Assembly: GCF_016735595.1 (NCBI RefSeq)
Contig: NZ_JAERRB010000006.1
Location: 62,001-126,000 of the forward strand
DNA length: 64,000 nt
DNA from: Chryseolinea lacunae
GTDB taxonomy: Bacteria > Bacteroidota > Bacteroidia > Cytophagales > Cyclobacteriaceae
Direction of reading: 5' to 3'
Position 1 is the stretch's first letter; each line of letters starts with the position of its first letter. The notes beneath the pieces were generated by a model, which saw only the letters and a list, made by a program, of their open reading frames with translations, was not told the origin of the DNA and did no database searches. The translations under genes and the position numbers were made by a program. This document shows positions 44,101 to 52,276 of this stretch, piece by piece.

Positions 44101-47100
44101 TCAAACCTGCAAAATCGACTGCGGCGCCATAAGAAGTATCATGTGGAAGACAGCACCTTTGTTGAGCTGGCTGTCGGCATAAATGAAGCCGCCGTGATTT
44201 TCGACAATCTTGCGCGCAATGGCCAGCCCGATGCCCGTGCCTTCATAGCTACGACCATGCAAACGCTGAAAGATCCCGAAGATTTTTTCGCGGTATTCCG
44301 TCTCGAACCCGATGCCGTTGTCGCTCACCACAATGTGCGTGTAGTGTTGGGGATCAACGCCAAACGCGTTGGCCGTCGATTCGTCCAAAGGCTGTTCCTC
44401 AATGGTGATGACGGGCGACGTGGCATCTCCGAACTTCAGGGCATTGCTGATCAGGTTTTGAAACACTTGCCGCATCTGTCCCGGCACAGCGTCGATCACC
44501 GGCAGCTTACCGATCTTCAGAACGGCGTTTTTGTCACGTATGGAAATCTCGAGGTCTTCACAAATTTGTTCGATCACTTCCTTCAAATCGGTCGACTCCT
44601 TTGCCTGACCGTTGTTGGAAAGTTTGGAAAGGGTGAGCACATCATCGATAAGAATCTGCATCCGGTTGGAAGCGTTGATCATCTTGTGAAAATAGTTCAG
44701 CTCGCTGTCCGACAGTTTGTCTTTAATCTTGGATTGCAAAAGGTTTCCAAACGCCTGAATTTTCCGAAGGGGCTCCTTCAAATCGTGCGAAGCCACAGAC
44801 GCAAATTGCATGAGGTCGAAGTTTGATCGCTCAAGCTGGTTGTTGCTGTCGGAAAGTTTTTTTGACGTGATTTCAAGGTCTTCAAAATTCTGCGCAATAA
44901 TGTCAGCGTCCTTTCGCTTGGCGGTGATGTCGGTATGCGTGGTCACAATGCCATCCATCATTTTCACGATGCTGGTGTCGTACCATTTGTCGTTGGCTTC
45001 GTTGTAGAATTCAAGTTGTGCCGATTCGCCGGTTTCTATCACATTCACATAGGTATTGAAGAACTCACGACTCTCGTCTTTAAAAACATCGAGCAAACGC
45101 TTGCCTGTAAGAGAACGCGGCGCCACGCCAAACATGCGCTCGGCGGCCTCGTTCACGGCAATGTATTCGAAGTCGACAATGCGATTTTGATTGTCGCGCA
45201 CCGCGCGCTTGGCGGCAATGCCGCTGGTGGAGCTCTCGAATATACCCTGAATGATTCCCGAAAGTTTTTTGGTGTGCGAGATGTCGACGAAATTAACCAC
45301 CACACCGTCGATGGATTTGTCGCGACGGATGTAGGGCGTGAGGCGCATCAGGAAATAAAAACCGTCCTTGGTGTGCACTTCCGTTTCGGAATTCTGCCCT
45401 GTAGAAATCACCTTTTTTATCTCGCGGATCACATCCACCCCCGGGAGGTTTGTAGTGATGTCCACAATAGAACGACCAATGTCGGCCTCGATAAAATTCA
45501 CCATGCGGCGTACCGAAGGGCTAAACTTCCGGATGATGAGTTTCTGATCTACCAGCACCTGACCGATTTCGGAGTTGTTGAAATAATTGTTGAGGTCGTC
45601 GTTCACTTCGAACAACTCTTTGATCTTAGCCTGGTGTTCGGCACTAACCGTGTGCAGCTCTTCGTTAAGAGACTGTAATTCCTCGTTGGTGCTCTGCAAC
45701 TCTTCGTTGGTAGAGATCATCTCTTCATTGCTCGACTGCATTTCTTCGTTTGCCGTTTCCAGTTCTTCAATAACGGCTTGCAGGTTTTCGCGGGTGTCGC
45801 GCAGCTCGCGCTCCAGTTCCTCCATGCGGTCGGCACTTTCTACCGAGGTAATGTTCACGGTGCGCACCGCCTTTGGCTCTGCGGTCTCTTCTTCGAGCAC
45901 GATGGCGATGAAGGACTGCTGGAATTCATTCTGCTGCAGGTAGGGTCGGATAATGATGTTGATGAAACGCTCGGAGTCGTTCTCGTGCACCATCACACGC
46001 TTCAACACGGTTTTTTCGTTTTGGGCCAGGGTTTTGCGAACCCCCACGCCCAATGCCACGGCGAGGTCGGCGCCAACAAGTTTCAGCAGGTTGAAGTTGA
46101 AATTGTCTTCCGGGAAATACAGGAAGTTTTTATAGCTGCCCGCCGCCTGCTTCACGGTCAGGTCTTTGTCAATAAGGATCACCGCGATCTTGCGGTCTTC
46201 CATGAGCGTGTCTTTCAAAATGTCAGACACGCTCATCGAGGCGTTGCGCAGCGGGGTGGATGTGAGGCTGGTGGCAAATGCTTTTCTGTCGAGAGGCACC
46301 AGCATGGTGTCGCCATCCATCACGGCCGACTTGCTGAAGCAGCGATATACTTTCCATTTGCGGCTCACTTCCTTCATCACATCTTTGAGTGGCCCAATGT
46401 TTTCGCTGGGTCCCAGCATCAGGTAGCCATCCAAATCCAATGCAAAATGAAATTTCTTTAACGCCTTGCGCTGAAGCGCCGCGTTCACGTAGATGAACAT
46501 GTTGCGGCAGGAGATCAGATCAAGATGACTGAACGGTGCATCCTTCAGCAAATCGTGATTGGCAAACACCACGTGCTTGCGCAACTCGGGGGTGACGCGA
46601 TAGGATTTACCTTCACGTGTAAAATATTTGGATAGCAAGTGCGAAGGAATATCCTTCACAATCGCTTCGCCATACACGCCGCGCGATGCCGTCTCCAACG
46701 CTTCCACATCGATATCAGTGGCAAAGATCTTCAGGGTCATGGCGGGCTTCTCTAATTTTTCCATGGCTTCGCGAAACAGCATGGCCACCGAATAGGCTTC
46801 TTCGCCGCTGCTGCACGCCGCCACCCAAACTTTCACGGAGCCGTCCGTAGCTTTGTTGGCCAGTATGGCGGGTATCACTTCCTTACGCAGACAATCAAAC
46901 GCTTCCTCGTCGCGGAAGAATTTTGTTACGTTGATCAAAAACTCACGAGCCAGCAATTTTGCTTCGGCCTCGTCGCCCGAAAGACGCACTTTATATTCGG
47001 CGAGCGTGGTGAGTCCCAGCTCGGTCATACGTTTGGCCAAGCGCCTCAATAATGTAGGGCGTTTGTAGTGATGAAAATCGTTTCGTGTTAATTTAAAAAG

Positions 47101-47769
47101 CACCTCCAGAATTTCACGCATCATGTTTTCGTCCTGGCGGCTCATGTTGTGAAGCGCCTGAAGTGTTGGGGAGTCTTTGTAATATTCCATCAACTCTTCG
47201 CCAATCATTTCAGGCGGCAAAATGAGGTCGGGATAGCCCGTGGCTACGGCACTGTTAGGCATACCGTCGAAGGCCGCCGTGAGCGGGTCCTGTGCGATCA
47301 CTAAACCACCTTTGCGTTTGATCGCTTCAATGCCCTTGGTTCCGTCGGTGCCGGTGCCCGACAGAATGATGCCGACCGCATTGTCACCCTGATCATCGGC
47401 CAACGATTCGAAGAATACATCGATGGCGTTGTTGGGGCCGTTGTAGCGAAGCTTATCTACGAGGTGCAGTCGCCCGGCATTGATTGTCATTAGCTTTTTG
47501 CTGGGGATCACATAAATACAATCCGGTTCGATGGCCGTGTCTTCTGTGGCTTCATGCACCTGCATGTCGGTGTGCTTGGAAAGCAGTTCGCCCATGAGGC
47601 TTTTATGGTCCGGCGAAAGATGTTGAATTACGATAAAAGAAAATCCGGTATTCGAAGGCAGATAATCAAAGAGATCGTGAATAGCCTCCAAACCGCCCGC
47701 CGAAGCGCCGATGCCCACAACCCTGTGTTTTGCGGCAGGGGCTACGCTGTCAGATGTGTTTTTTGCCAT
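44101..47769 (-). CDS. CheB-CheR-PAS-histidine kinase hybrid
   Basis: 1222 aa. Order: CheB methylesterase domain with complete triad S23 (GASAGG), H50 (QHLSP) and D142 (GTGTDG); CheR N-terminal helices and SAM domain (about 215-480; [25 protein letters not shown]); a further region to 640; a long coiled coil of NEEL/NEEM heptads (about 640-715); two PAS domains (about 720-970); HisKA with His in [13 protein letters not shown]; and HATPase ([28 protein letters not shown]). No signal peptide or membrane helix: a soluble multi-output sensor. The ATG at 47769 (MAKNTSDS) is chosen over 47790. A single-domain receiver is transcribed divergently 83 bp away and is the natural phosphate acceptor. No chemoreceptor or flagellar genes are near. 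Confidence 0.93.
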   Translation of the reverse strand: MAKNTSDSVAPAAKHRVVGIGASAGGLEAIHDLFDYLPSNTGFSFIVIQHLSPDHKSLMGELLSKHTDMQVHEATEDTAIEPDCIYVIPSKKLMTINAGRLHLVDKLRYNGPNNAIDVFFESLADDQGDNAVGIILSGTGTDGTKGIEAIKRKGGLVIAQDPLTAAFDGMPNSAVATGYPDLILPPEMIGEELMEYYKDSPTLQALHNMSRQDENMMREILEVLFKLTRNDFHHYKRPTLLRRLAKRMTELGLTTLAEYKVRLSGDEAEAKLLAREFLINVTKFFRDEEAFDCLRKEVIPAILANKATDGSVKVWVAACSSGEEAYSVAMLFREAMEKLEKPAMTLKIFATDIDVEALETASRGVYGEAIVKDIPSHLLSKYFTREGKSYRVTPELRKHVVFANHDLLKDAPFSHLDLISCRNMFIYVNAALQRKALKKFHFALDLDGYLMLGPSENIGPLKDVMKEVSRKWKVYRCFSKSAVMDGDTMLVPLDRKAFATSLTSTPLRNASMSVSDILKDTLMEDRKIAVILIDKDLTVKQAAGSYKNFLYFPEDNFNFNLLKLVGADLAVALGVGVRKTLAQNEKTVLKRVMVHENDSERFINIIIRPYLQQNEFQQSFIAIVLEEETAEPKAVRTVNITSVESADRMEELERELRDTRENLQAVIEELETANEEMQSSNEEMISTNEELQSTNEELQSLNEELHTVSAEHQAKIKELFEVNDDLNNYFNNSEIGQVLVDQKLIIRKFSPSVRRMVNFIEADIGRSIVDITTNLPGVDVIREIKKVISTGQNSETEVHTKDGFYFLMRLTPYIRRDKSIDGVVVNFVDISHTKKLSGIIQGIFESSTSGIAAKRAVRDNQNRIVDFEYIAVNEAAERMFGVAPRSLTGKRLLDVFKDESREFFNTYVNVIETGESAQLEFYNEANDKWYDTSIVKMMDGIVTTHTDITAKRKDADIIAQNFEDLEITSKKLSDSNNQLERSNFDLMQFASVASHDLKEPLRKIQAFGNLLQSKIKDKLSDSELNYFHKMINASNRMQILIDDVLTLSKLSNNGQAKESTDLKEVIEQICEDLEISIRDKNAVLKIGKLPVIDAVPGQMRQVFQNLISNALKFGDATSPVITIEEQPLDESTANAFGVDPQHYTHIVVSDNGIGFETEYREKIFGIFQRLHGRSYEGTGIGLAIARKIVENHGGFIYADSQLNKGAVFHMILLMAPQSILQV

Positions 47770-47799
47770 ACGGGGGTAAGTAAAACTCAAAATAAAATT

Positions 47800-47807
47800 T
47801 AGATTTG
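47800..47807 (+). promoter_or_regulatory. -7 box (TAGATTTG) of the receiver gene
   Basis: Perfect TAnnTTTG, 45 bp before the ATG at 47853. No TTG in the -33 window. It lies in the 83-bp divergent spacer. Confidence 0.45.
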
Positions 47808-47852
47808 TAGGATAAAATCTGTGCCTGTTTTTATCCCCGCAACCGCAGCACT

Positions 47853-48251
47853 ATGGAATCCCTGAGCATACTGTTAGTAGAAGACGATCCGGACGACGTA
47901 GAATTGATGCGCGACGCGCTCCTGGAAAAGGACATTGCGTTTAACCTCGACGTGGTGAAACAGGGCGACGCGGTGATTCCATTCCTCAAATCGTGTAAAA
48001 AATTCCCCAACGTTATTCTGCTCGACCTGAACCTGCCCAAGCTTCACGGCCGCGAAGTGCTTGTTAAGCTTAAGGAAGACGCCGACCTGAAACACATCCC
48101 GGTGGTGATCCTCACCACCTCCTCGGCGCAGTCGGAAAAAGAATATTGCCTCGAAGCGGGCGCCACCGAGTTTCTTACCAAGCCCACCACGGTAGAAGGT
48201 TTTGCATCGTGCATTGCCAGCATCCTGGAAATCGCCGGCGTCAAAATCTGA
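47853..48251 (+). CDS. Single-domain response regulator, Rcp1 type
   Basis: 132-aa stand-alone receiver with LLVEDDPDD acidic pocket, phosphoacceptor D58 (VILLDLNLPKLHG), Thr in ILTTSS and Lys in FLTKPT. The sequence type is that of Rcp1-like receivers serving phytochrome or PAS kinases, often encoded next to their kinase. Divergent from the CheB-CheR-PAS kinase. No output domain, so it acts by protein contact or as phosphate sink. Confidence 0.92.
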   Translation: MESLSILLVEDDPDDVELMRDALLEKDIAFNLDVVKQGDAVIPFLKSCKKFPNVILLDLNLPKLHGREVLVKLKEDADLKHIPVVILTTSSAQSEKEYCLEAGATEFLTKPTTVEGFASCIASILEIAGVKI

Positions 48252-48265
48252 CGTATCCCATAAAA

Positions 48266-48295
48266 CAAAAAAGGTTGTCCCGTTTGAGACAACCT
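48266..48295 (-). terminator. Terminator of the SemiSWEET gene
   Basis: On the minus strand an 8-bp perfect stem (AGGTTGTC / GACAACCT, 48272-48295) with an 8-nt loop followed by six T. It lies 77 bp after the transporter stop and 20 bp after the convergent receiver gene; on the plus strand there is no T run. Confidence 0.78.
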
Positions 48296-48372
48296 CCTGA
48301 CTATTCTATTACTCTATATATTATTTATAGACCGTTGCCTACGTCTCATTGAAACGAATGGACGTGGTGTTC

Positions 48373-48630
48373 TTATTCTTTGAAGCGAAGTTTGAAGAAT
48401 AACAAGGTCGACGCCAGCATAAGCGTGAGCAGGTTGGCAGCGATGACGGGGATGTCGCGCACCAGAATGCCATAGGCCAACCACAGGGCTACACCGAGAC
48501 AGAACATCGAGAACATTCCCAGCGACAAATCTTTTGCCGACCGGCTTTTCCAGGTTTTAAGAACTTGGGGCAGGAAGGCAATGGTTGTCAACATCCCTGC
48601 GGCAAGACCAATAAGTTGTATTGTATTCAT
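48373..48630 (-). CDS. SemiSWEET sugar transporter
   Basis: 85 aa with three membrane helices, exactly one triple-helix bundle as in bacterial SemiSWEETs, which dimerise to make a sugar pore. The PQ motif is in TTIAFLPQVLKTWKSRSAKDLSL, followed by the Asn-containing helix 3 (IAANLLTLMLASTLLFF). The ATG at 48630 is preferred: the -7/-33 promoter at 48684-48717 would put a longer start (48720) outside the transcript. A hairpin occupies the leader. Sugar unknown. Confidence 0.9.
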   Translation of the reverse strand: MNTIQLIGLAAGMLTTIAFLPQVLKTWKSRSAKDLSLGMFSMFCLGVALWLAYGILVRDIPVIAANLLTLMLASTLLFFKLRFKE

Positions 48631-48645
48631 ATCGTTTGTTTTGCA

Positions 48646-48673
48646 ATCATCAACCGACTTCGGTTTTGATGAT
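48646..48673 (-). promoter_or_regulatory. Leader hairpin of the SemiSWEET gene
   Basis: In the RNA sense the element reads ATCATCAA, bulged AA, CCG, loop AAGT, CGG, TTGATGAT: an 8+3 bp stem. It begins a few nucleotides after the predicted transcription start and ends 15 nt before the ATG. It could affect mRNA stability or translation. Confidence 0.5.
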
Positions 48674-48683
48674 ATTAACGAGA

Positions 48684-48717
48684 CAAAGCTATTAAAACGT
48701 TGCGGTGATTTGCGCAA
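48684..48717 (-). promoter_or_regulatory. Bacteroidota promoter TTG-N23-TAGCTTTG for SemiSWEET gene
   Basis: Minus-strand TTG at 48717-48715, a 23-bp spacer and a perfect TAnnTTTG at 48691-48684. This is the only site in the window found with both elements at accepted spacing. Predicted start near 48678 gives a leader of about 48 nt. Confidence 0.6.
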
Positions 48718-49089
48718 CATGTAATTTTATTCCACTTATTGATAACTACAACGATTGCATAAAAAAGTTTGAATCACACGATGCAGATGCGCAAAGTCAG
48801 TTGCTGCCAACGGTTGGCATAGTGTTCTTCATCCTGTTTTTCCGAATGATCTTTGGCTACGGATGCGGCAGGCAAAGGAATAATGTCGTCCAACCCAAAC
48901 CTGCAAACATTGTTTTCTTCAGCACGCATTTACCGGCATATATGCCTGGTTATCCATTCACCAATACGGTAGCAAACACACGACGTAAAGTCAACGTCAT
49001 TCCACGTCATCAAATCGTGGTTTCTGTCTGCTTTTTATACAGGATGACACACCGCGCTATTGTTCGCGCATTTTTTCTAACTTCATAAC
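48718..49089. other. Non-coding spacer before GNAT gene
   Basis: The rest of a 459-bp gap. A plus-strand open frame runs 48705-49088 but has poor composition (many Cys, Phe, rare codons), no homologue I recognise and begins inside the divergent promoter, so it is not called. Two ACGTCAT direct repeats 10 bp apart (48994-49000, 49004-49010) lie 80 bp before the GNAT start. Confidence 0.4.
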
Positions 49090-49530
49090 ATGATCATTCG
49101 CCAGGCTATCGCATCGGACGCTGCTGCCATTGGCACGCTGCTCGCTCAACTAGGTTATCCGCCACCGGAAAGCAACCCTGAGTTTGTGAAAGAAAAAATT
49201 GAATACTACAGCCGGCCCTTCTTTCAATTGCTGGTGGCCGAAGAAAACCAGGGTGTGTCGGGTTTCATTTCGCTCCATTGGTTCGAAGTGTTTCACTCTC
49301 CCGGCATGCTGGCGCGCATCACCGCGTTTTGTGTGAATGAGCAGTTGCGCTCCACGGGCATTGGTCACCACTTGTTGGAAACTTCCTACAAATTTCTTTC
49401 AGAGCAGGGATGCCACGCCGTGGAAGTTACCAGCAACATGAGACGGAGCCGTACGCACGAGTTTTATTTGAAGAAAGGATTTTTAGAAACATCGCGGCGG
49501 TTTATAAAATCACTCACACCGCCAGCGTAA
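49090..49530 (+). CDS. GNAT-family N-acetyltransferase
   Basis: 146 aa, full GNAT domain: N-terminal IIRQAIASDAAAIGTLLAQLG, the acetyl-CoA loop region ITAFCVNEQLRSTGIGHHLLE (R/Q-x-x-G-x-G/A with RSTGIG) and VTSNMRRSRTHEFYLKKGF. Acceptor substrate unknown. It ends 10 bp from the convergent MocR gene. Confidence 0.9.
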   Translation: MIIRQAIASDAAAIGTLLAQLGYPPPESNPEFVKEKIEYYSRPFFQLLVAEENQGVSGFISLHWFEVFHSPGMLARITAFCVNEQLRSTGIGHHLLETSYKFLSEQGCHAVEVTSNMRRSRTHEFYLKKGFLETSRRFIKSLTPPA

Positions 49531-49540
49531 AATAAGAATC

Positions 49541-50977
49541 TCACCGCCACTCTCTCACCAGTTTGCCCAGGGTCTTCAGGCCCTCTTCAATTTTCGGACT
49601 CCACGGCTCGCCATAGCTGATGCGAAAACAGTTTTCAAATCTTCCCTGCGACGAAAATATTGGCCCCGGCGCAATGCCGATGTTGTGTTTGAGGGCACGC
49701 TTGTGAAGCTTGTAGGCATTGATTTTTTTATTCATCTCGATCCACAACGTGAAGCCGCCTTGTGGACGCGAGATGCAGGTGTCTTCCGGGAAATATTCGC
49801 ACACCGCCTGAAGGTAGCGAAGGGCTTGTGTGTGCAATGCCTTGCGCAAATGCCGCAGGTGCAGTTCAAATCTTCCGTTGCTGAGGAAGTCGGCCACGGC
49901 AGCCTGCGCCAATGTGTTGGTCGACACCGTGTGCATGCGTTTGAGGCGGATCACTTTGTCTTTGAACTTACCCGGAATGGTCCACCCGATCCGATAGCCA
50001 GGCGCAAGCGACTTTGAGAATGATGCGCAGTGCAGCACCAGTCCTTTCTTATCAAAACTCTTGCACGTTTTCGGGCGTGTTTTTCCGAAGTAGAGTTCGC
50101 CGTAAATATCGTCTTCGATGAGCGGTATGTCTTTCTTTGCCAGCATTTCCACGAGATGCTTTTTGCGTGCGTCGGGCATGCAGCTTCCCAAGGGATTGTT
50201 GAAGTTGCTCACCACCAGGCACGCCTTGATGTTGAAGCGTGGTATGGCTTGCGCCAGATAGTCGATGTCGAGCCCCAGCACGGGGTCGGTTGGGATCTCC
50301 ACCACTTTCAATCCATGACTTTGCATCACCTGAAAAATGGCGAAGTAGGTTGGGCTTTCAATGGCAATGGCATCGCCCGGCGAGGTGATGGCCTTGATGC
50401 AAAGCGACAACGCTTCCACACAACCCGCGGTGACCACGATGTCTTCCTCGCTGGGTGTGCCACCCCAGTTAAACGCCTGTCGCGCAATTTGCCGGCGCAG
50501 CGCCACGTTGCCCTGAATGTGTTCGTAGTGCAGGCAACTGGTTTTCGATTCGCGCAGCACGTGCGTCACGGCTTTGTTGAGTTTGGCTGTGGGCAGCAAC
50601 TCGATGGCCGGTGCCGCCATCGAAAAATTCAGAATGTTTTTCGCATTGAGGTCCACATACACGCTGTTGATCATGTCGTCGATGGTGACGGGCAGCGCGT
50701 CGTCGAGTGGTTCGCTGGTGCGGGGAAGATCGAGAATGTGTTCGGGAGAATATTTCACGTAATAGCCCGACTGGGGGCGCGCCTCAATGAGGCCTTTGCT
50801 CTCCAATAAATAATAGGCCTGAAAAGCGGTGCTGAGACTGATGCCCTGCTCCTTGCTGAGGGCCCGCACCGAAAGCAACTTGTCGCCCACCTTAAAAACA
50901 TTTTTGGTGATCAGCGTTTCGATGCGCTCGGCAACGGCGTTGTATTTATGATCGGGTTTGGGAAGAACGTCATTCAT
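49541..50977 (-). CDS. MocR-type GntR regulator / PLP-dependent aminotransferase fold
   Basis: 478 aa. GntR winged helix at residues about 8-80 (VGDKLLSVRALSKEQGISLS, YLLESKGLIEARPQSGYYVK) joined to a fold-type I aminotransferase-like domain (about 115-478) with the PLP-Lys in SFSKSLAPGYRIGW and the phosphate-binding VTAGCVEALSLC. MocR proteins such as PdxR or GabR regulate B6 or amino-acid genes. The ATG at 50977 (MNDVLPKP) is chosen; the open frame to 51094 runs through the -7 box at 51040-51047. The adjacent leader carries a strong inverted repeat. No obvious target gene next to it. Confidence 0.92.
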   Translation of the reverse strand: MNDVLPKPDHKYNAVAERIETLITKNVFKVGDKLLSVRALSKEQGISLSTAFQAYYLLESKGLIEARPQSGYYVKYSPEHILDLPRTSEPLDDALPVTIDDMINSVYVDLNAKNILNFSMAAPAIELLPTAKLNKAVTHVLRESKTSCLHYEHIQGNVALRRQIARQAFNWGGTPSEEDIVVTAGCVEALSLCIKAITSPGDAIAIESPTYFAIFQVMQSHGLKVVEIPTDPVLGLDIDYLAQAIPRFNIKACLVVSNFNNPLGSCMPDARKKHLVEMLAKKDIPLIEDDIYGELYFGKTRPKTCKSFDKKGLVLHCASFSKSLAPGYRIGWTIPGKFKDKVIRLKRMHTVSTNTLAQAAVADFLSNGRFELHLRHLRKALHTQALRYLQAVCEYFPEDTCISRPQGGFTLWIEMNKKINAYKLHKRALKHNIGIAPGPIFSSQGRFENCFRISYGEPWSPKIEEGLKTLGKLVREWR

Positions 50978-50996
50978 AGCGTTGGAATTTTGTGAT

Positions 50997-51022
50997 GCCG
51001 GTTGGTCTGTCCACCAGCCGGC
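50997..51022. promoter_or_regulatory. Inverted repeat in the mocR-like gene leader
   Basis: GCCGGTTGG (50997-51005), 8-bp spacer, CCAGCCGGC (51014-51022): a 9-bp dyad with one wobble, about 20 bp before the ATG at 50977 and inside the predicted leader. Candidate autoregulatory operator or RNA hairpin. Confidence 0.45.
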
Positions 51023-51039
51023 GAACAAACTGATCTGAT

Positions 51040-51047
51040 CAAAAATA
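51040..51047 (-). promoter_or_regulatory. -7 box (TATTTTTG) of the mocR-like gene
   Basis: Perfect TAnnTTTG on the minus strand, 62 bp before the chosen ATG. No TTG at 17-23 bp upstream. Confidence 0.45.
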
Positions 51048-51171
51048 ACAAAATTCAAACTGTTATGAAACGGTGGAAAGGGGGTAAAATGCAAACAGGA
51101 ATCATCTGCCGTTGCCGACCAGAGATCCCTGTGCTTGCACTACCTAAAACTAATATTGAGATCGCGATGCC

Positions 51172-51495
51172 TTAGCGTCCAATTTGCTGAACGCCCTTGG
51201 AGATGGCCCACGCAGGATATCCTTTTGAAGCCACATTGCCCTTGGCCATGGCTGTTCCGCTTCCGCGATGAACACCTTTGGAAACCACCCAGCCGGCGTC
51301 AGTAGACTTTGCGCGAATGTGCGACTTGCCCAGGTTGGGGTCGTTCAGTGCCTTTTTGTTGGCCACCCGTTGCACATCTTTTGAAATAGGCCATGCCGGA
51401 TCGTTGCCGGTTTGTGCGTTTGCAAAGGAAACGCTCATCATTACTAAACCCATCATGGCTATGGTTTTCATCCACACATTCATACACTTTTTCAT
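51172..51495 (-). CDS. Small secreted protein with three W-x-(I/V)-SK-x-V repeats
   Basis: 107 aa. Signal peptide (to about ANA-QT, residue 28), then a mature protein of about 80 residues containing a degenerate motif three times: AWPISKDVQRV, GWVVSKGVHRG and AWAISKGVQQI. Met-rich signal with alternative ATGs at residues 5 and 9. Probably periplasmic or secreted. No family recognised and no enzymatic motif seen. It lies alone between the mocR-like gene and the NarL-type regulator. Confidence 0.72.
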   Translation of the reverse strand: MKKCMNVWMKTIAMMGLVMMSVSFANAQTGNDPAWPISKDVQRVANKKALNDPNLGKSHIRAKSTDAGWVVSKGVHRGSGTAMAKGNVASKGYPAWAISKGVQQIGR

Positions 51496-51612
51496 AACAT
51501 TGCTTATTTGGTTCTATACAAATAAACGGCGTCAGAGGAGGGCGTGCGTTCCGGAATTGTACGCGATGGGGATGGCGATTTATCGCAGGGTGCGTCTCCG
51601 TATTTTCCCGGA

Positions 51613-52248
51613 TCAGGTCAGAATTTTCATGTCTATGGCCTTGCGGATCAGCTCGGCGGTGTTGTTTACCTTCATTTTCTTCAGCATGTTGATGCGGTGC
51701 GATTCCACGGTGCGGATGCTGATGCCCAGCATGTCGGCAATTTGTTTGGTGCTGTTGCCCTGGGCTACGCGCTCAAGCACTTCTTTCTCGCGGGGTGTGA
51801 TCTCGCCCACATCGTAGGTCTCGGGACGGGCCACGGAGTCGGCCAGGATGTTGGCCACCACAGGACTGAAATATTTGCCGCCATTAAACACGGTGACGAT
51901 CGCTTTTTCCAGGTCGGGCCATTCAATATTTTTCAACAGGTAGCCTTCTGCGCCGGCCTTTAGCGCATTCATGATATATTCGCGTTCCTCGTGCATGGTG
52001 AGGATGATGCAGCGGATGTCGGGAAAAGATTTCTTCAGCTTCTGCAAAGCTTCCAGACCACTCATGCCCGGCATGCTGATGTCGGTGAGGATGATGTTGG
52101 GCGATGTTTCGGCTACCAGCGTCATCAGCTCGTTGCCGTTTTCGGCTTCGCCCACAATCTCGAAACGTTCGTTTTTTGCCAGCAACGATTTGAAGCCCGC
52201 ACGGATGAGCGGGTGATCGTCGGCCAGAAGTAGTTTTATTTTTGTCAT
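51613..52248 (-). CDS. NarL/FixJ-family response regulator
   Basis: 211 aa: receiver domain (LLLADDHP, phosphoacceptor D56 in IILTDISMPG, LLKN lysine) and LuxR-type HTH (EITPREKEVLERVAQGNSTKQIADMLGISIRTVESH). It starts 28 bp after the kinase stop on the same strand, so the two form an operon and a cognate pair. Confidence 0.95.
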   Translation of the reverse strand: MTKIKLLLADDHPLIRAGFKSLLAKNERFEIVGEAENGNELMTLVAETSPNIILTDISMPGMSGLEALQKLKKSFPDIRCIILTMHEEREYIMNALKAGAEGYLLKNIEWPDLEKAIVTVFNGGKYFSPVVANILADSVARPETYDVGEITPREKEVLERVAQGNSTKQIADMLGISIRTVESHRINMLKKMKVNNTAELIRKAIDMKILT

Positions 52249-52276
52249 GGGTCTTGAAATTGCTTTGGGTTGGACA

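Noticed and set aside
48994-49010. Two ACGTCAT direct repeats 10 bp apart
   Set aside because: Does not match the LytTR or other known direct-repeat site and only two short copies exist.
48705-49088. Plus-strand frame of 127 codons before the GNAT gene
   Set aside because: Starts within the divergent SemiSWEET promoter, has poor composition and no recognisable domain; treated as non-coding.
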